A stretch of 39,486 nucleotides of DNA from Gardnerella vaginalis (GTDB taxonomy: Bacteria > Actinomycetota > Actinomycetes > Actinomycetales > Bifidobacteriaceae), in contig CAMPUL010000014.1 of NCBI GenBank assembly GCA_946997215.1, positions 1 through 39,486 of the forward strand, read 5' to 3'. A program made the translations under genes and the position numbers. The notes under the pieces are model-generated. The model saw only the letters and a program-made list of their open reading frames with translations. It was not told where the DNA came from and ran no database searches. Position 1 is the first letter of the stretch; each line of letters opens with the position of its first letter. Positions 17,393 through 24,753 of this stretch are shown here, piece after piece.

Positions 17393-17582
17393 CAAGCCTC
17401 CCTTCCGTATACTACCGTTAGCGTTTACTAGCTGTTACTAGCTTTTGCTAACTTTTCTTAGCGTTGCTAGCTTTTTGTTTTGTAATTTTGACTATACGGC
17501 ACTGTAAATAGTCTGTCTTTACAAAATCGCTAAACGGTAGTTTTCGAAATATAATCGGTAAAAAGGAGAGATTACGCAGCTT

Positions 17583-18404
17583 TTACGCAGCTCCCCAAAT
17601 GCGAATAAGACGCTGGCTTGTAGGATCTGCTGCAGGACCTTGATCGTAAGCATCCAAACGCCAATGAATCGAGCCATCTGAGTTTTGGCTTGGAATTAAG
17701 CGCGCCCAACGGCCGTTTCCCATTCCGCCAATCGTCTTATAAGAAGGATCTACCTTATCTAATCCAAGAAGCTTATGAACAGTTTGAGAAAGGCAAGATC
17801 CGTGCGAGAACACTAGTAAATCGCGGTCCGATCCAGTTTTGCGCGCCCAATCTTCAACAGCTTTCGCCGCGCGCTCGCCAACTTCTTGCTTAGTTTCTGC
17901 ACCGTGATTAAGCTCGCCGCCTTCGCCTTTTACCCAAGCATTAAAATCTTCAGGCCATTTTTCGCTAATTTGCTGGCGATTAAGACCTTCCCACTCGCCA
18001 AAAAATCGCTCGCGCACGCCATCTTCAACATGCACATTAAGACCAATCTTATCTGCAAAAGCGTGAGCCGTCTGTTGTGCGCGAATAAGCGGAGAAACAA
18101 CGGCAACAAAACTAGCGTCAGCCTCTTCTGGAGTAATGCGCACGTGCTCCTCGCTATTGGGATTCTTTGGGTCTTCTAAGTCGGAAGCTCCAAAAAGCAC
18201 TCGCAAAGCCTTGCCAGAGCGAGTCACCTGGTCTATTCCAGACTCATCTAAAGCAATATCAATCATGCCTTGAAGTCTAAATTGTGCATTATAAGGCGTC
18301 TGACCATGGCGAACAAGCATTACAGAACGCGCAATGCCCTCGTGAGCACTGTTTTTATTGGCATTATGCGCAATTTGCGTCGCGCTTTCAACAAAATCCA
18401 CCAT
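17583..18404 (-). CDS. Histidine phosphatase superfamily protein (phosphoglycerate mutase-like)
   Basis: The 273-aa product carries the catalytic RHG motif in MLVRHGQTPYNAQFRLQG (residues about 30-47), the Glu-containing FFGEWEGLNRQQI, and the second catalytic His in DLLVFSHGSCLSQTVHKLLG. These fit cofactor-dependent mutase-like phosphatases; substrates range from sugar phosphates to alpha-ribazole phosphate, so the substrate is not assigned. It begins 9 bases after the rsfS stop and is the last gene of a glmU-rsfS-phosphatase unit. The ATG at 18404 has AAAGGTAG about 11 bases upstream. Confidence 0.88.
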   Translation of the reverse strand: MVDFVESATQIAHNANKNSAHEGIARSVMLVRHGQTPYNAQFRLQGMIDIALDESGIDQVTRSGKALRVLFGASDLEDPKNPNSEEHVRITPEEADASFVAVVSPLIRAQQTAHAFADKIGLNVHVEDGVRERFFGEWEGLNRQQISEKWPEDFNAWVKGEGGELNHGAETKQEVGERAAKAVEDWARKTGSDRDLLVFSHGSCLSQTVHKLLGLDKVDPSYKTIGGMGNGRWARLIPSQNSDGSIHWRLDAYDQGPAADPTSQRLIRIWGAA

Positions 18405-18413
18405 TATCTTGCG

Positions 18414-18854
18414 CTACCTTTCAGACTCTTGATTATCGCCATTTTGCGCATTATCGCCATCTTCACCATCCGCATCGCTCTCGCTATGCTCTGAAAGTTG
18501 CAAATCAATTGCAGGGCAATCATTCCACAAACGCTCAAGGCGATAAAACTCGCGCGCTTCCTCGTGCATAATATGAATCACAAAGTCGCCAAAATCAAGC
18601 AAAATCCACTGTGCTAGTTCTAAACCTTCTCTAGATATTGGCTTGCGCTTGTTGTCTTTTAAGTACAAGTCTTTTTCGATTTCTTCACTAACAGCTAAGA
18701 CTTGACGCTCGTTAGATGCAGAAACAACCAGCATGGCGTCTGTAATTCCAAGCAGATTGCTAACGTCAAAAGCTTGGCAATTAGTGGCTTTTAACCTATC
18801 GGCTGCAGCCGCAGCAATCCTAATCGCGTTAACAGAGCTTTCTAAAGCCGCCAT
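18414..18854 (-). CDS. rsfS: Ribosome silencing factor RsfS
   Basis: RsfS binds L14 on the 50S subunit and blocks subunit joining during starvation. The 146-aa product shows the family pattern: AAAAADRLKATNCQAFDVSN, then DAMLVVSASNERQVLAVSEE, and the conserved WILLDFGDFVIHIMHEEARE with FYRLERLWND. A C-terminal about 25-residue acidic Asp/Gly/Gln/Asn tail is extra. The ATG at 18854 has AGGAGA upstream. It lies between glmU and a phosphatase gene in a common actinobacterial order. Confidence 0.94.
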   Translation of the reverse strand: MAALESSVNAIRIAAAAADRLKATNCQAFDVSNLLGITDAMLVVSASNERQVLAVSEEIEKDLYLKDNKRKPISREGLELAQWILLDFGDFVIHIMHEEAREFYRLERLWNDCPAIDLQLSEHSESDADGEDGDNAQNGDNQESER

Positions 18855-18899
18855 ATGTTTCTCCTAACTTACCGTACTTACCGTCAACCAACGAATCGT

Positions 18900-20330
18900 C
18901 TAATTTCGCTCCCAAGCTGGCTTCCAGCCTTCTACAACGTGCTGCGTATTTTCCGAATACACCATGGAATCCGCTGGAACATCGTGACGCACAACAGAGC
19001 CTGCACCCGTTGTAACTCCATCTCCAACAGTAACTGGAGCTACAAACAGGTTTCCTGCACCAACATGCGCGTTAGAGCCAATAGTCGTATGGTTTTTATG
19101 CACGCCGTCATAGTTTGCTGTAATCGTGCCACCGCCAATATTCGTGTGCTCTCCCAAATCAGCGTCGCCCATATAGCTCAAATGCGGAACCTTAGTGCCG
19201 TTTCCAATATGCGCTTTCTTCATCTCCACAAACGCGCCAGCTTTACTCTCCTCGCCAAGCACATTTCCTGGTCGCAAGTACGTCCACGGACCAATGTTTG
19301 CAGCACGGCAAATATGCGATTCTTGCACACGCGAGCGCTCCACAACAGCGTCTTCGTCTACCTGAGCATCAATAAGCGTTGTATAAGGACCGACTACAGC
19401 ACCGCTTTTAACAATCGTGTGACCTTGCAAGAAGCACCCTGGAAGAACTGTAACGTCTTCTTGCAAAACAACATCGTCTTCAATCCACGTGTTTTCTGGG
19501 TCTAGAATCGTTACGCCTTCAAGCATCCACTTTTCGCAAACGCGCTTGTTGTATGCTTTTGCAAGCGCAGCTAACTGAACGCGCGTATTCACGCCTTCTA
19601 CGCTCAACGAATCTGCTGCTGCCATTGCTCCAACTCGTCCCATTGTGCGAGCGTGCTCTAACGCATCCGTTAAGTAAAACTCGCCTTGAGCGTTCTTGGA
19701 ATTAAGGTTGGATATTGCGTCTGTAAGCACTTCCGCATCGAACACGTACACAGACGTATTAACTTCCTTAATCGCAAGCTCTCCTGCATTAGCATCTTTG
19801 TGTTCTACAATTCGCAAAACATCACCATTTGCTTCTCGCACAATTCGCCCGTAGCCAGTGGCGTCGTCTAAAACAGCGGTTAAAACAGTTGCCACATTGC
19901 CTTGATTATTGTGAAAATCGATTAATGATTGCAATGTTTGTGTGTCTAAAAGTGGCATATCGCTTGCTGCGATTAACACAGAGCCACTAAGCACGCTGCC
20001 ACATTCTTGTTTTGAGGCCTCGTTAAGGTCATGCATTGCGCATTGCACAGCCCTACCCGTTCCAGGCTTATCGTCTTGATTTACAATACGCACAGCACTG
20101 TCGTAGCTTTGCGCAGCTGCCGACACTCGTTGCGCTTGAGCGTGCACTACAACAGCAAGCTCCCCTGGATTTACGCCTGACATTGCGTTCATTACGCGAT
20201 TTAGGAATGTTTTTCCAGCAAACTTGTGCAATACCTTCGGCGTTGTTGAACGCATGCGCGTCCCATCACCTGCTGCTAGAATTATTGATGCTGCTACATT
20301 ATGGCTTTCCACTACACTATGATTTTCCAC
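18900..20330 (-). CDS. glmU: Bifunctional UDP-GlcNAc pyrophosphorylase/GlcN-1-P acetyltransferase
   Basis: GlmU makes UDP-N-acetylglucosamine for peptidoglycan in two steps: acetylation of GlcN-1-P and uridylylation. The 476-aa product has the nucleotidyltransferase motif LAAGDGTRMRSTTPKVLHK near residues 18-36, the sugar-binding NDEASK/SDMPLLD region, and a C-terminal left-handed beta-helix with hexapeptide repeats (IGPWTYLRPG, HLSYMGDADLGEHTNIGGGT). It starts at a GTG with AAGGAG 5 bases upstream. It is the first gene of the glmU-rsfS-phosphatase unit and lies just downstream of tRNA-Arg on the same strand. Confidence 0.96.
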   Translation of the reverse strand: MENHSVVESHNVAASIILAAGDGTRMRSTTPKVLHKFAGKTFLNRVMNAMSGVNPGELAVVVHAQAQRVSAAAQSYDSAVRIVNQDDKPGTGRAVQCAMHDLNEASKQECGSVLSGSVLIAASDMPLLDTQTLQSLIDFHNNQGNVATVLTAVLDDATGYGRIVREANGDVLRIVEHKDANAGELAIKEVNTSVYVFDAEVLTDAISNLNSKNAQGEFYLTDALEHARTMGRVGAMAAADSLSVEGVNTRVQLAALAKAYNKRVCEKWMLEGVTILDPENTWIEDDVVLQEDVTVLPGCFLQGHTIVKSGAVVGPYTTLIDAQVDEDAVVERSRVQESHICRAANIGPWTYLRPGNVLGEESKAGAFVEMKKAHIGNGTKVPHLSYMGDADLGEHTNIGGGTITANYDGVHKNHTTIGSNAHVGAGNLFVAPVTVGDGVTTGAGSVVRHDVPADSMVYSENTQHVVEGWKPAWERN

Positions 20331-20395
20331 AAGTGCTCCTTATTTTTCATAATACGTGACAAACATTTTTCACATAACACAAGAGCAAAGCAAAG

Positions 20396-20468
20396 TGCCC
20401 CCGACGCGATTCGAACGCGCAACCAACGGATTAGAAGGCCGTTGCTCTATCCATTGAGCTACAGAGGC
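20396..20468 (-). tRNA. tRNA-Arg (anticodon TCT)
   Basis: The 73-base minus-strand cloverleaf has acceptor GCCTCTG with CGGGGGC, D-arm GCTC/GAGC, anticodon loop CTTCTAA (TCT, reading AGA), T-loop TTCGAAT and discriminator A. CCA is not encoded. A TATAAT box on the minus strand (20484-20479) lies 10 bases before the mature 5' end, so the promoter is very close. Confidence 0.95.
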
Positions 20469-20664
20469 GCAAGTTGCAATTATACCAAAATTCTTACATC
20501 AACACACCCAGTCTTAAATAATTTGCAAATTAATATTTCTGTTTTTATTCTGTTTTGATTTATATTTATTTATTTTTATTTTACTTTGGGTTTTTGGCGC
20601 GCGGTTGCTGGCGATTTTTCCGCGCGGTTGCAACTCGCTTTCTTACGCGCAACACGCGGTATAT

Positions 20665-20692
20665 TTGATTACTCTACAAAATGTGGTATAGT
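20665..20692 (+). promoter_or_regulatory. Promoter of tRNA-Leu
   Basis: TTGATT (20665-20670), a 16-base spacer and TATAGT (20687-20692) lie 35 bases before the tRNA. Confidence 0.6.
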
Positions 20693-20727
20693 CATCAAGT
20701 CGCGTTAAAACGCGGATAATTTAAGAT

Positions 20728-20801
20728 GCCCCTGTATCCCAATTGGTAGAGGAAACAGCCTCAAAATCTGTGCAGTGTGAGTTCGAGTCTCACCGGGGGC
20801 A
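20728..20801 (+). tRNA. tRNA with anticodon CAA (Leu), short variable loop
   Basis: The 74-base cloverleaf has acceptor GCCCCTG/CGGGGGC, D-stem TCC/GGA, anticodon stem ACAG/CTGT with loop CTCAAAA (anticodon CAA, UUG codon), a 5-base variable loop GCAGT, T-stem GTGAG/CTCAC and discriminator A. By anticodon it is leucine, but canonical bacterial tRNA-Leu has a long type II variable arm, which is missing here. It is flanked by a promoter and a terminator and so is likely expressed. Confidence 0.88.
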
Positions 20802-20808
20802 CGTGCAC

Positions 20809-20838
20809 AACGCCGCTTACATTCTAAGCGGCGTTTTT
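20809..20838 (+). terminator. Rho-independent terminator of tRNA-Leu
   Basis: AACGCCGCTTA pairs perfectly with TAAGCGGCGTT around the loop CATTC and is followed by TTT. Confidence 0.85.
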
Positions 20839-20845
20839 GTTATCT

Positions 20846-21018
20846 TCATTCCTGCGTTTGTTCCCTTTTTGGCTCAAATGATATTTGTTATCTTCTCCTC
20901 CCACACCCACGCGAGATTTTGCACAACATACAAACAACACACCAAACGACACACCTAATTCTCGTAGCGCTTTTCATTCCTGCATTTGTTCCCTTTTTGG
21001 CTCAAATGGTAAACAAAC
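20846..21018. repeat. Two solitary copies of the GTTTGTT inverted-repeat family
   Basis: TTCCTGCGTTTGTTCCC at 20850 and TTCCTGCATTTGTTCCC at 20977 both continue with TTTTTGGCTCAAATG. The second is complete: its left arm TTCCTGCATTTGTT pairs with AACAAACGCGGGAA (12 of 14 positions). The first lacks the right arm. The family is the same as the tandem units at 15256-15414. The rest of 20839-21080 has no gene. Confidence 0.75.
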
Positions 21019-21080
21019 GCGGGAATCGACGACTTCAAACTTAAATCGTAACGTAAGAAATCACAAGATTCGCACTAAAC

Positions 21081-21110
21081 AAAAACGCGCACCCAAAAGG
21101 ATGCGCGTTT
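21081..21110 (-). terminator. Rho-independent terminator of pyk
   Basis: On the minus strand ACGCGCATCC pairs with GGGTGCGCGT around TTTT and is followed by TTTTG, 47 bases after the pyk stop. Confidence 0.85.
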
Positions 21111-21156
21111 AAGAAACTAACGATTAACTAGCAATCAACTATCGATTAGCTAGCAA

Positions 21157-22596
21157 TTAATCGCAAGCACCAACGGTATGAACGTAAATAGAGTCGGTAC
21201 GACCAGCCTGACGCTCGCCCTGAGCAGTGCTCAAAACAACAATCTTGTCGCCGTCTTCAACCTTGCCAGCTTCACGAAGAACCTTGTCGGTAAAGATCAT
21301 AAGATCGTGACGGTTCATATCGTGGTAGTCCTCGTTAATCAAGAAGCCTTCAGTGCCCCAGCTCAAAGCCAACCAGTGATAAGTGTGCTCATTGTTGGTC
21401 AAGCCATAGATTGGAGCAGCTGGGCGCTCGCGAGAAATGCGATGAACGGTACGACCAGTTTGCGTGTAAGCAACAATCGCCTTAGCGTTAAGCTTGTCTG
21501 CCAAGTCAACAGCTGCAGAAGAAACTGCACCCGTGCTAGACATGTCAAGCTCCACAGATGGAATGCGATCATAGCCATTATCAGTCGCGTATTGAGAAAT
21601 ACGAGACATGGTCTGAACGGTAACTGCTGGATACTTGCCGACTGCAGTCTCGTTAGAGGTCATAGTTGCATCGGCGCCGTCAAGAACAGCGTTAGCGCAA
21701 TCAGAAGCCTCTGCACGAGTTGGAACTGGAGAGTTAACCATTGATCCAAGAACTTCGGTGGCAACGATTACTGGCTTTGCGTATTGGCGAGAAAGCTCAA
21801 TGCAGCGCTTGGTAACGAGTGGAACCTGCTCAAGTGGCATCTCCACTGCCATATCTCCACGAGCAACCATAATGCCGTCGAAGGTCTTAACAATCTCTTC
21901 CAAGTTTGCAACAGCCTGTGGCTTCTCAATCTTTGCAACGATTGGAATGCGACGGCCTTCTTCGTCCATGATTTCGTGAGCGCGATCAATATCGGTAGCA
22001 AAACGCACGAAGGACATAGCAATAATGTCAGCGCCAGTGCGAATAGCCCAACGAAGATCAGACTCATCTTTTTCGGTCAAAGCTGGAAGAGAAACTGCAA
22101 CGCCTGGAAGGTTAATGCCCTTGTGGCTGGAAACTGGGCCAGCAACAATAACCTTAGTGTGAACGTCGTTGCCTTCAACCTTAGTTACCTCAAGACGAAC
22201 CTTACCATCATCAATAAGAATTGGGTCGCCTGCATGGCAATCTCCTGGCAAGCCCTTGAAGGTTGTGGAAGTGCGATGCTCGTCTCCTTCAACATCATCA
22301 GTAGTAATGATGAACTCCTGGCCTTCTTCCAAATAAACCTTATCTTCACCATCAGCGTTCTTCTTGAACCAACCGCAGCGAATCTTTGGACCCTGCAAAT
22401 CAACAAGAGCAGCAACATTGCGGCCAGTGGACTTGGAAGCTGCGCGAACGTTGTTGTACACACGCAAATGATCTTCAGGAGTGCCGTGAGAACGGTTCAA
22501 ACGAGCAACATCCATACCAGCTTCAACAAGCTTGGTAATACCTTCCAACGATTCTGTAGCTGGACCAATGGTATCAACAATTTTGGCTTTACGCAT
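21157..22596 (-). CDS. pyk: Pyruvate kinase
   Basis: Pyruvate kinase converts phosphoenolpyruvate and ADP to pyruvate and ATP. The 479-aa product has MRKAKIVDTIGPATESLEGI, AGMDVARLNRSHG, the active-site IPIVAKIEKPQAVANLEEI and MVARGDMAVEMPLEQVPLVT, and GADATMTSNETAVGKYP, followed by a C-terminal domain (AKAIVAYTQTGRTVHRISRE). Several usually invariant motif positions differ in bifidobacterial style, for example VATEVLGSM where VATQMLxSM is common, and SNETA where SGETA is common. It is a single gene with a clear terminator. The ATG at 22596 is preceded by AGGAAATAGG. Confidence 0.96.
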   Translation of the reverse strand: MRKAKIVDTIGPATESLEGITKLVEAGMDVARLNRSHGTPEDHLRVYNNVRAASKSTGRNVAALVDLQGPKIRCGWFKKNADGEDKVYLEEGQEFIITTDDVEGDEHRTSTTFKGLPGDCHAGDPILIDDGKVRLEVTKVEGNDVHTKVIVAGPVSSHKGINLPGVAVSLPALTEKDESDLRWAIRTGADIIAMSFVRFATDIDRAHEIMDEEGRRIPIVAKIEKPQAVANLEEIVKTFDGIMVARGDMAVEMPLEQVPLVTKRCIELSRQYAKPVIVATEVLGSMVNSPVPTRAEASDCANAVLDGADATMTSNETAVGKYPAVTVQTMSRISQYATDNGYDRIPSVELDMSSTGAVSSAAVDLADKLNAKAIVAYTQTGRTVHRISRERPAAPIYGLTNNEHTYHWLALSWGTEGFLINEDYHDMNRHDLMIFTDKVLREAGKVEDGDKIVVLSTAQGERQAGRTDSIYVHTVGACD

Positions 22597-23116
22597 AATG
22601 CCTACCTATTTCCTTTGTTTATTTTTAAATGGGAAAATACCCACTTTCCGAGTAATAGTGTACCAGCAAATTGTGACCTATGCGCAAAACTCGCAACTAT
22701 TTATTTACCACGATTAAACATGACTAACTTGCGACTAACTCACAATCAACTTGCGACTAGCTACACTCGCTTATTAATTACTCTTAACTTGCGATTAGTC
22801 ATGCTAACTTATCAATCATTTTCTTTCAGCGCAATCTTTCAGCGCAAGTTCTATAAGTTTATCCGTGTAATCAGCCTTTGTTATATTTTTTGGCTTTTTG
22901 CGTTACATCTTATCGTATATCACATTATATTTTGGTGCATTTTTAATCACATTAGTGTACATATTTTGGCGTTTTTATCACGCGATTATAGGAATTAACT
23001 AACACTCAGCATAAAACATGGATTTAGAAAACTTACGAGCATACCTACACTTTTTGAGTGCACAACATGGATATTATGTGCACTCTTTAACGATAGGAAA
23101 AGCTAGGCTTAAAGTC
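22597..23116. other. AT-rich intergenic region without a supported gene
   Basis: This 520-base stretch upstream of pyk has degenerate ACTTGCGACTA-like repeats (about 22720-22800), a GTGGGTATTTTCCCAT palindrome near the pyk leader and a perfect 8-bp hairpin GAGTGCAC/GTGCACTC at 23056-23085. No ORF in it resembles a protein. Confidence 0.6.
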
Positions 23117-23302
23117 TCAAGATTTCTTATTTACCAACATTTTGGTTGCTGCAATAACCTTGTCTTTATGCTTAACTACATCTTCAATAGTCAATTTTTC
23201 AATGTCTCGAATGTAGCGCTCCATATAGTCAAAATCAGGCTCACCCTCGGGTGTTACTGGAAGGCAAAACGCATCTTTTTTGAACTTTATTATTGGTCTT
23301 AA
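23117..23302 (-). pseudogene. C-terminal remnant, possibly of a restriction-modification specificity protein
   Basis: The protein-like part of this minus-strand frame is FKKDAFCLPVTPEGEPDFDY then MERYIRDIEKLTIEDVVKHK. The pattern 'hydrophobic-Pro-x-G-x-PD(F/Y)xxMExYI' resembles linkers of type I/IIG restriction-modification specificity or methyltransferase proteins. Upstream of about 23300 the frame runs antisense to another gene fragment and stops looking like protein, so only the end of the gene survives. The identification is tentative and by pattern only. Confidence 0.4.
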
Positions 23303-23509
23303 TGGTTTTACGATTTGCACTGGAATGACAATGACGACTTGAATAACGAGAAAATCGTGACCATTCCGCTGGATTGCGAAGAGACCATGCTTGTTGGGTG
23401 GATTAAGAACGAGCGCACGAATCTTTCCCCTGCAGCGCTTGCGTATATTTCTCAACTCGAATCTGTGCTAATTAAACACGGGTACCAGGTTATAAGTAGA
23501 GCTAAGTAG
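23303..23509 (+). pseudogene. C-terminal remnant of a LysR-type transcriptional regulator
   Basis: The plus-strand frame is open from just after a TAA at 23300 and reads KIVTIPLDCEETMLVGWIKN then ERTNLSPAALAYISQLESVL before its stop. A strand ending in -VGWIKN- followed by LSPAAxAYIxxL is the usual end of a LysR substrate-binding domain. No N-terminal helix-turn-helix or start codon is present. It abuts the opposite-strand remnant. The family call is by pattern and moderately uncertain. Confidence 0.45.
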
Positions 23510-23653
23510 ACGGCTGTGCGTAGAAGTTTGTTGGTGTAACTGCGCAACAGAGCTACATAATAAGAGCTGTGTAATGAAAACTGCGTGTAGTGCTTTGTAA
23601 TAAAACTACGCGATTCCGCCAATCAACACACATGCGTGAAAAGTGAGCATATG

Positions 23654-23717
23654 TGGGCTTGATGGGATTCGAACTATTGAGGGATTTACCATCCATCACG
23701 CGAAGATGTAAAAACCC
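23654..23717 (-). other. tRNA-like relic
   Basis: On the minus strand the last 20 bases TTCGAATCCCATCAAGCCCA look like a tRNA T-loop, T-stem and acceptor 3' strand with discriminator A, and the 5' GGGTTT can pair with AAGCCC. The 5' T-stem strand does not pair and the middle is too short (64 bases in all). It is a decayed tRNA, an integration scar, or coincidence within the longer CATATG-GGG/CCCATATG inverted repeat. Confidence 0.3.
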
Positions 23718-23736
23718 ATATGATAAAATCGAGTTG

Positions 23737-23805
23737 AGAGCTGGGGCTCCCCCTTACCCTTGACCCTTCACGGGGTAGGTTTGGGGGGAAATGACCAGCT
23801 CTTTT
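23737..23805 (+). ncRNA. Long stem-loop, structured RNA or terminator
   Basis: AGAGCTGG pairs with CCAGCTCT (8 bp). Inside it TCCCCC pairs with GGGGGA and TACCC with GGGTA, giving a nested about 65-base hairpin followed by TTTTG. It has the form of a strong plus-strand terminator or attenuator, but no intact gene ends immediately upstream. The rest of 23510-23911 has no coding sequence. Confidence 0.45.
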
Positions 23806-23911
23806 GTAATAGTTAATTTTCCTGTTTTCTATTATGCAAACGCAATTTAGTTTCGTATCTTCTCTAGATAAACGTTTTTGAAGAATAGTATTTATTGAAT
23901 CCCCTGTTACA

Positions 23912-23940
23912 TTGTATATTCTAAAAAATAACGATATAAT
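23912..23940 (+). promoter_or_regulatory. Near-consensus promoter of a candidate small RNA
   Basis: TTGTAT (23912-23917), a 17-base spacer and a perfect TATAAT (23935-23940). No ORF with a ribosome binding site follows; a terminator-like hairpin lies about 40-65 bases after the predicted start. Confidence 0.55.
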
Positions 23941-23946
23941 GAACGT

Positions 23947-24013
23947 AACGCGAGGGCCTCGCAGCTGCCGTTTACGTCAGATTGTTAGTCGAGGGGTCCC
24001 TCGCAATTTTCAT
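23947..24013 (+). ncRNA. Candidate small RNA
   Basis: The about 65-base region downstream of the promoter contains a small hairpin GCGAG-GGC-CTCGC, an alternative long-range stem ACGTAA/TTTACGT, and a final hairpin CGAGG-GGTC-CCTCG followed by CAATTTT. GCGAGGG near the start could also pair with CCCTCGC at the end, so two folds compete. It runs toward the 3' end of the convergent small ORF at 24039-24335, overlapping its likely 3' UTR. Confidence 0.35.
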
Positions 24014-24038
24014 TTAAGTATATTTTTTAATATACAAT

Positions 24039-24335
24039 TTATTCATCTTCATCGTAATCTGCAGAATGTTTGCGACGTGGAATCCCTAGTTTATCTGCCA
24101 TTTCGTTATATGAATCAAGATAATCATCGTCAATAAGATTGTATGCTTCAATAATAAGTTCGCGAGGAGTATTTTGATGTTCCCATGCAAAGCTTAAGTA
24201 ATCTGCTAATGCTTCATAAGGTTCTCCTGCGCCAATAGCATCATTAGCAAATTCTTTGAAAAATTCACTCATGTATGGTTCAGCATAAGACCGAAGTTTC
24301 TCTGCCGTGTCATAATAAATTTTCTGCATGTTCAT
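24039..24335 (-). CDS. Small acidic protein A of a tandem paralogous pair, unrecognised
   Basis: I do not recognise this family. The 98-aa product is predicted alpha-helical and soluble, without signal peptide or membrane helix, and ends in an acidic DYDEDE tail. It is paralogous to the protein encoded at 24466-24753: shared blocks are KIYYD, LR-YAEPYM, AGEP, the ADYL/GDYL-AW core, ELIIEAYNL/ELLIEAYNL and a final DxLG(I/L)PR(R/K). The ATG at 24335 has AAAGGAGTG 8 bases upstream, so it is likely translated. A 7-bp hairpin with a GCAA tetraloop (minus strand, 24410-24427) lies in the 130-base gap between the two genes. Confidence 0.6.
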   Translation of the reverse strand: MNMQKIYYDTAEKLRSYAEPYMSEFFKEFANDAIGAGEPYEALADYLSFAWEHQNTPRELIIEAYNLIDDDYLDSYNEMADKLGIPRRKHSADYDEDE

Positions 24336-24465
24336 CAGCTTTTCACTCCTTTCTTATTTAACACAACTGGGAACGCGGTATTAACGCGCATACTTTTAAT
24401 TGCTTACCACCTTTTGCAAGGTGGCTAAAATCTGATAATTGTTGATTTAATATAAAATTTATTTT

Positions 24466-24753
24466 TTATTCGTCTAATGGATCAACTTTACGCGGCAACC
24501 CTAAATCGTCTGCTATATCGTCATGTATATCGCCGCACTCATAAGGCTCTAGCAGGTTATATGCTTCGATTAACAACTCTTTAGGCGCACTCTTGTGCAA
24601 CCATGCTTCTGCCAAATAGTCACCAATTGCAATTGATGGCTCTCCTGCTCTAATAGCACTATTGACTGCTTCTTTAGAGAGCCTATCCATGTATGGCTCA
24701 GCATAGGGACGGAGTCTTTCAACCATGTCATAATAAATTTTCATCATATTCAT
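24466..24753 (-). CDS. Small acidic protein B of a tandem paralogous pair, unrecognised
   Basis: The 95-aa product is a diverged duplicate of its downstream neighbour, opening MNMMKIYYDMVERLRPYAEP and ending IADDLGLPRKVDPLDE. Retention of the same blocks despite divergence of about half the residues suggests selection on the protein. The ATG at 24753 has GAGGAA about 11 bases upstream. Both genes lie between decayed sequence and the CRISPR array, the sort of place where immunity, antitoxin or regulatory genes accumulate; no function can be assigned from the sequence. Confidence 0.6.
   Translation of the reverse strand: MNMMKIYYDMVERLRPYAEPYMDRLSKEAVNSAIRAGEPSIAIGDYLAEAWLHKSAPKELLIEAYNLLEPYECGDIHDDIADDLGLPRKVDPLDE

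Noticed and set aside
21784..22998. Long 404-codon plus-strand frame antisense to pyk
   Set aside because: It lies almost wholly opposite the well-supported pyruvate kinase gene, has no family features and no ribosome binding site; it is a shadow of biased codon use.
23737..23805. SRP (4.5S) RNA or 6C RNA
   Set aside because: The conserved GGAAG-type SRP loop is absent and there is only one C-rich segment, so neither family fits.
24410..24427. GCAA-tetraloop hairpin as a terminator between the two small paralogs
   Set aside because: No T-run follows on the minus strand, so termination is not supported; it may be a stability hairpin.
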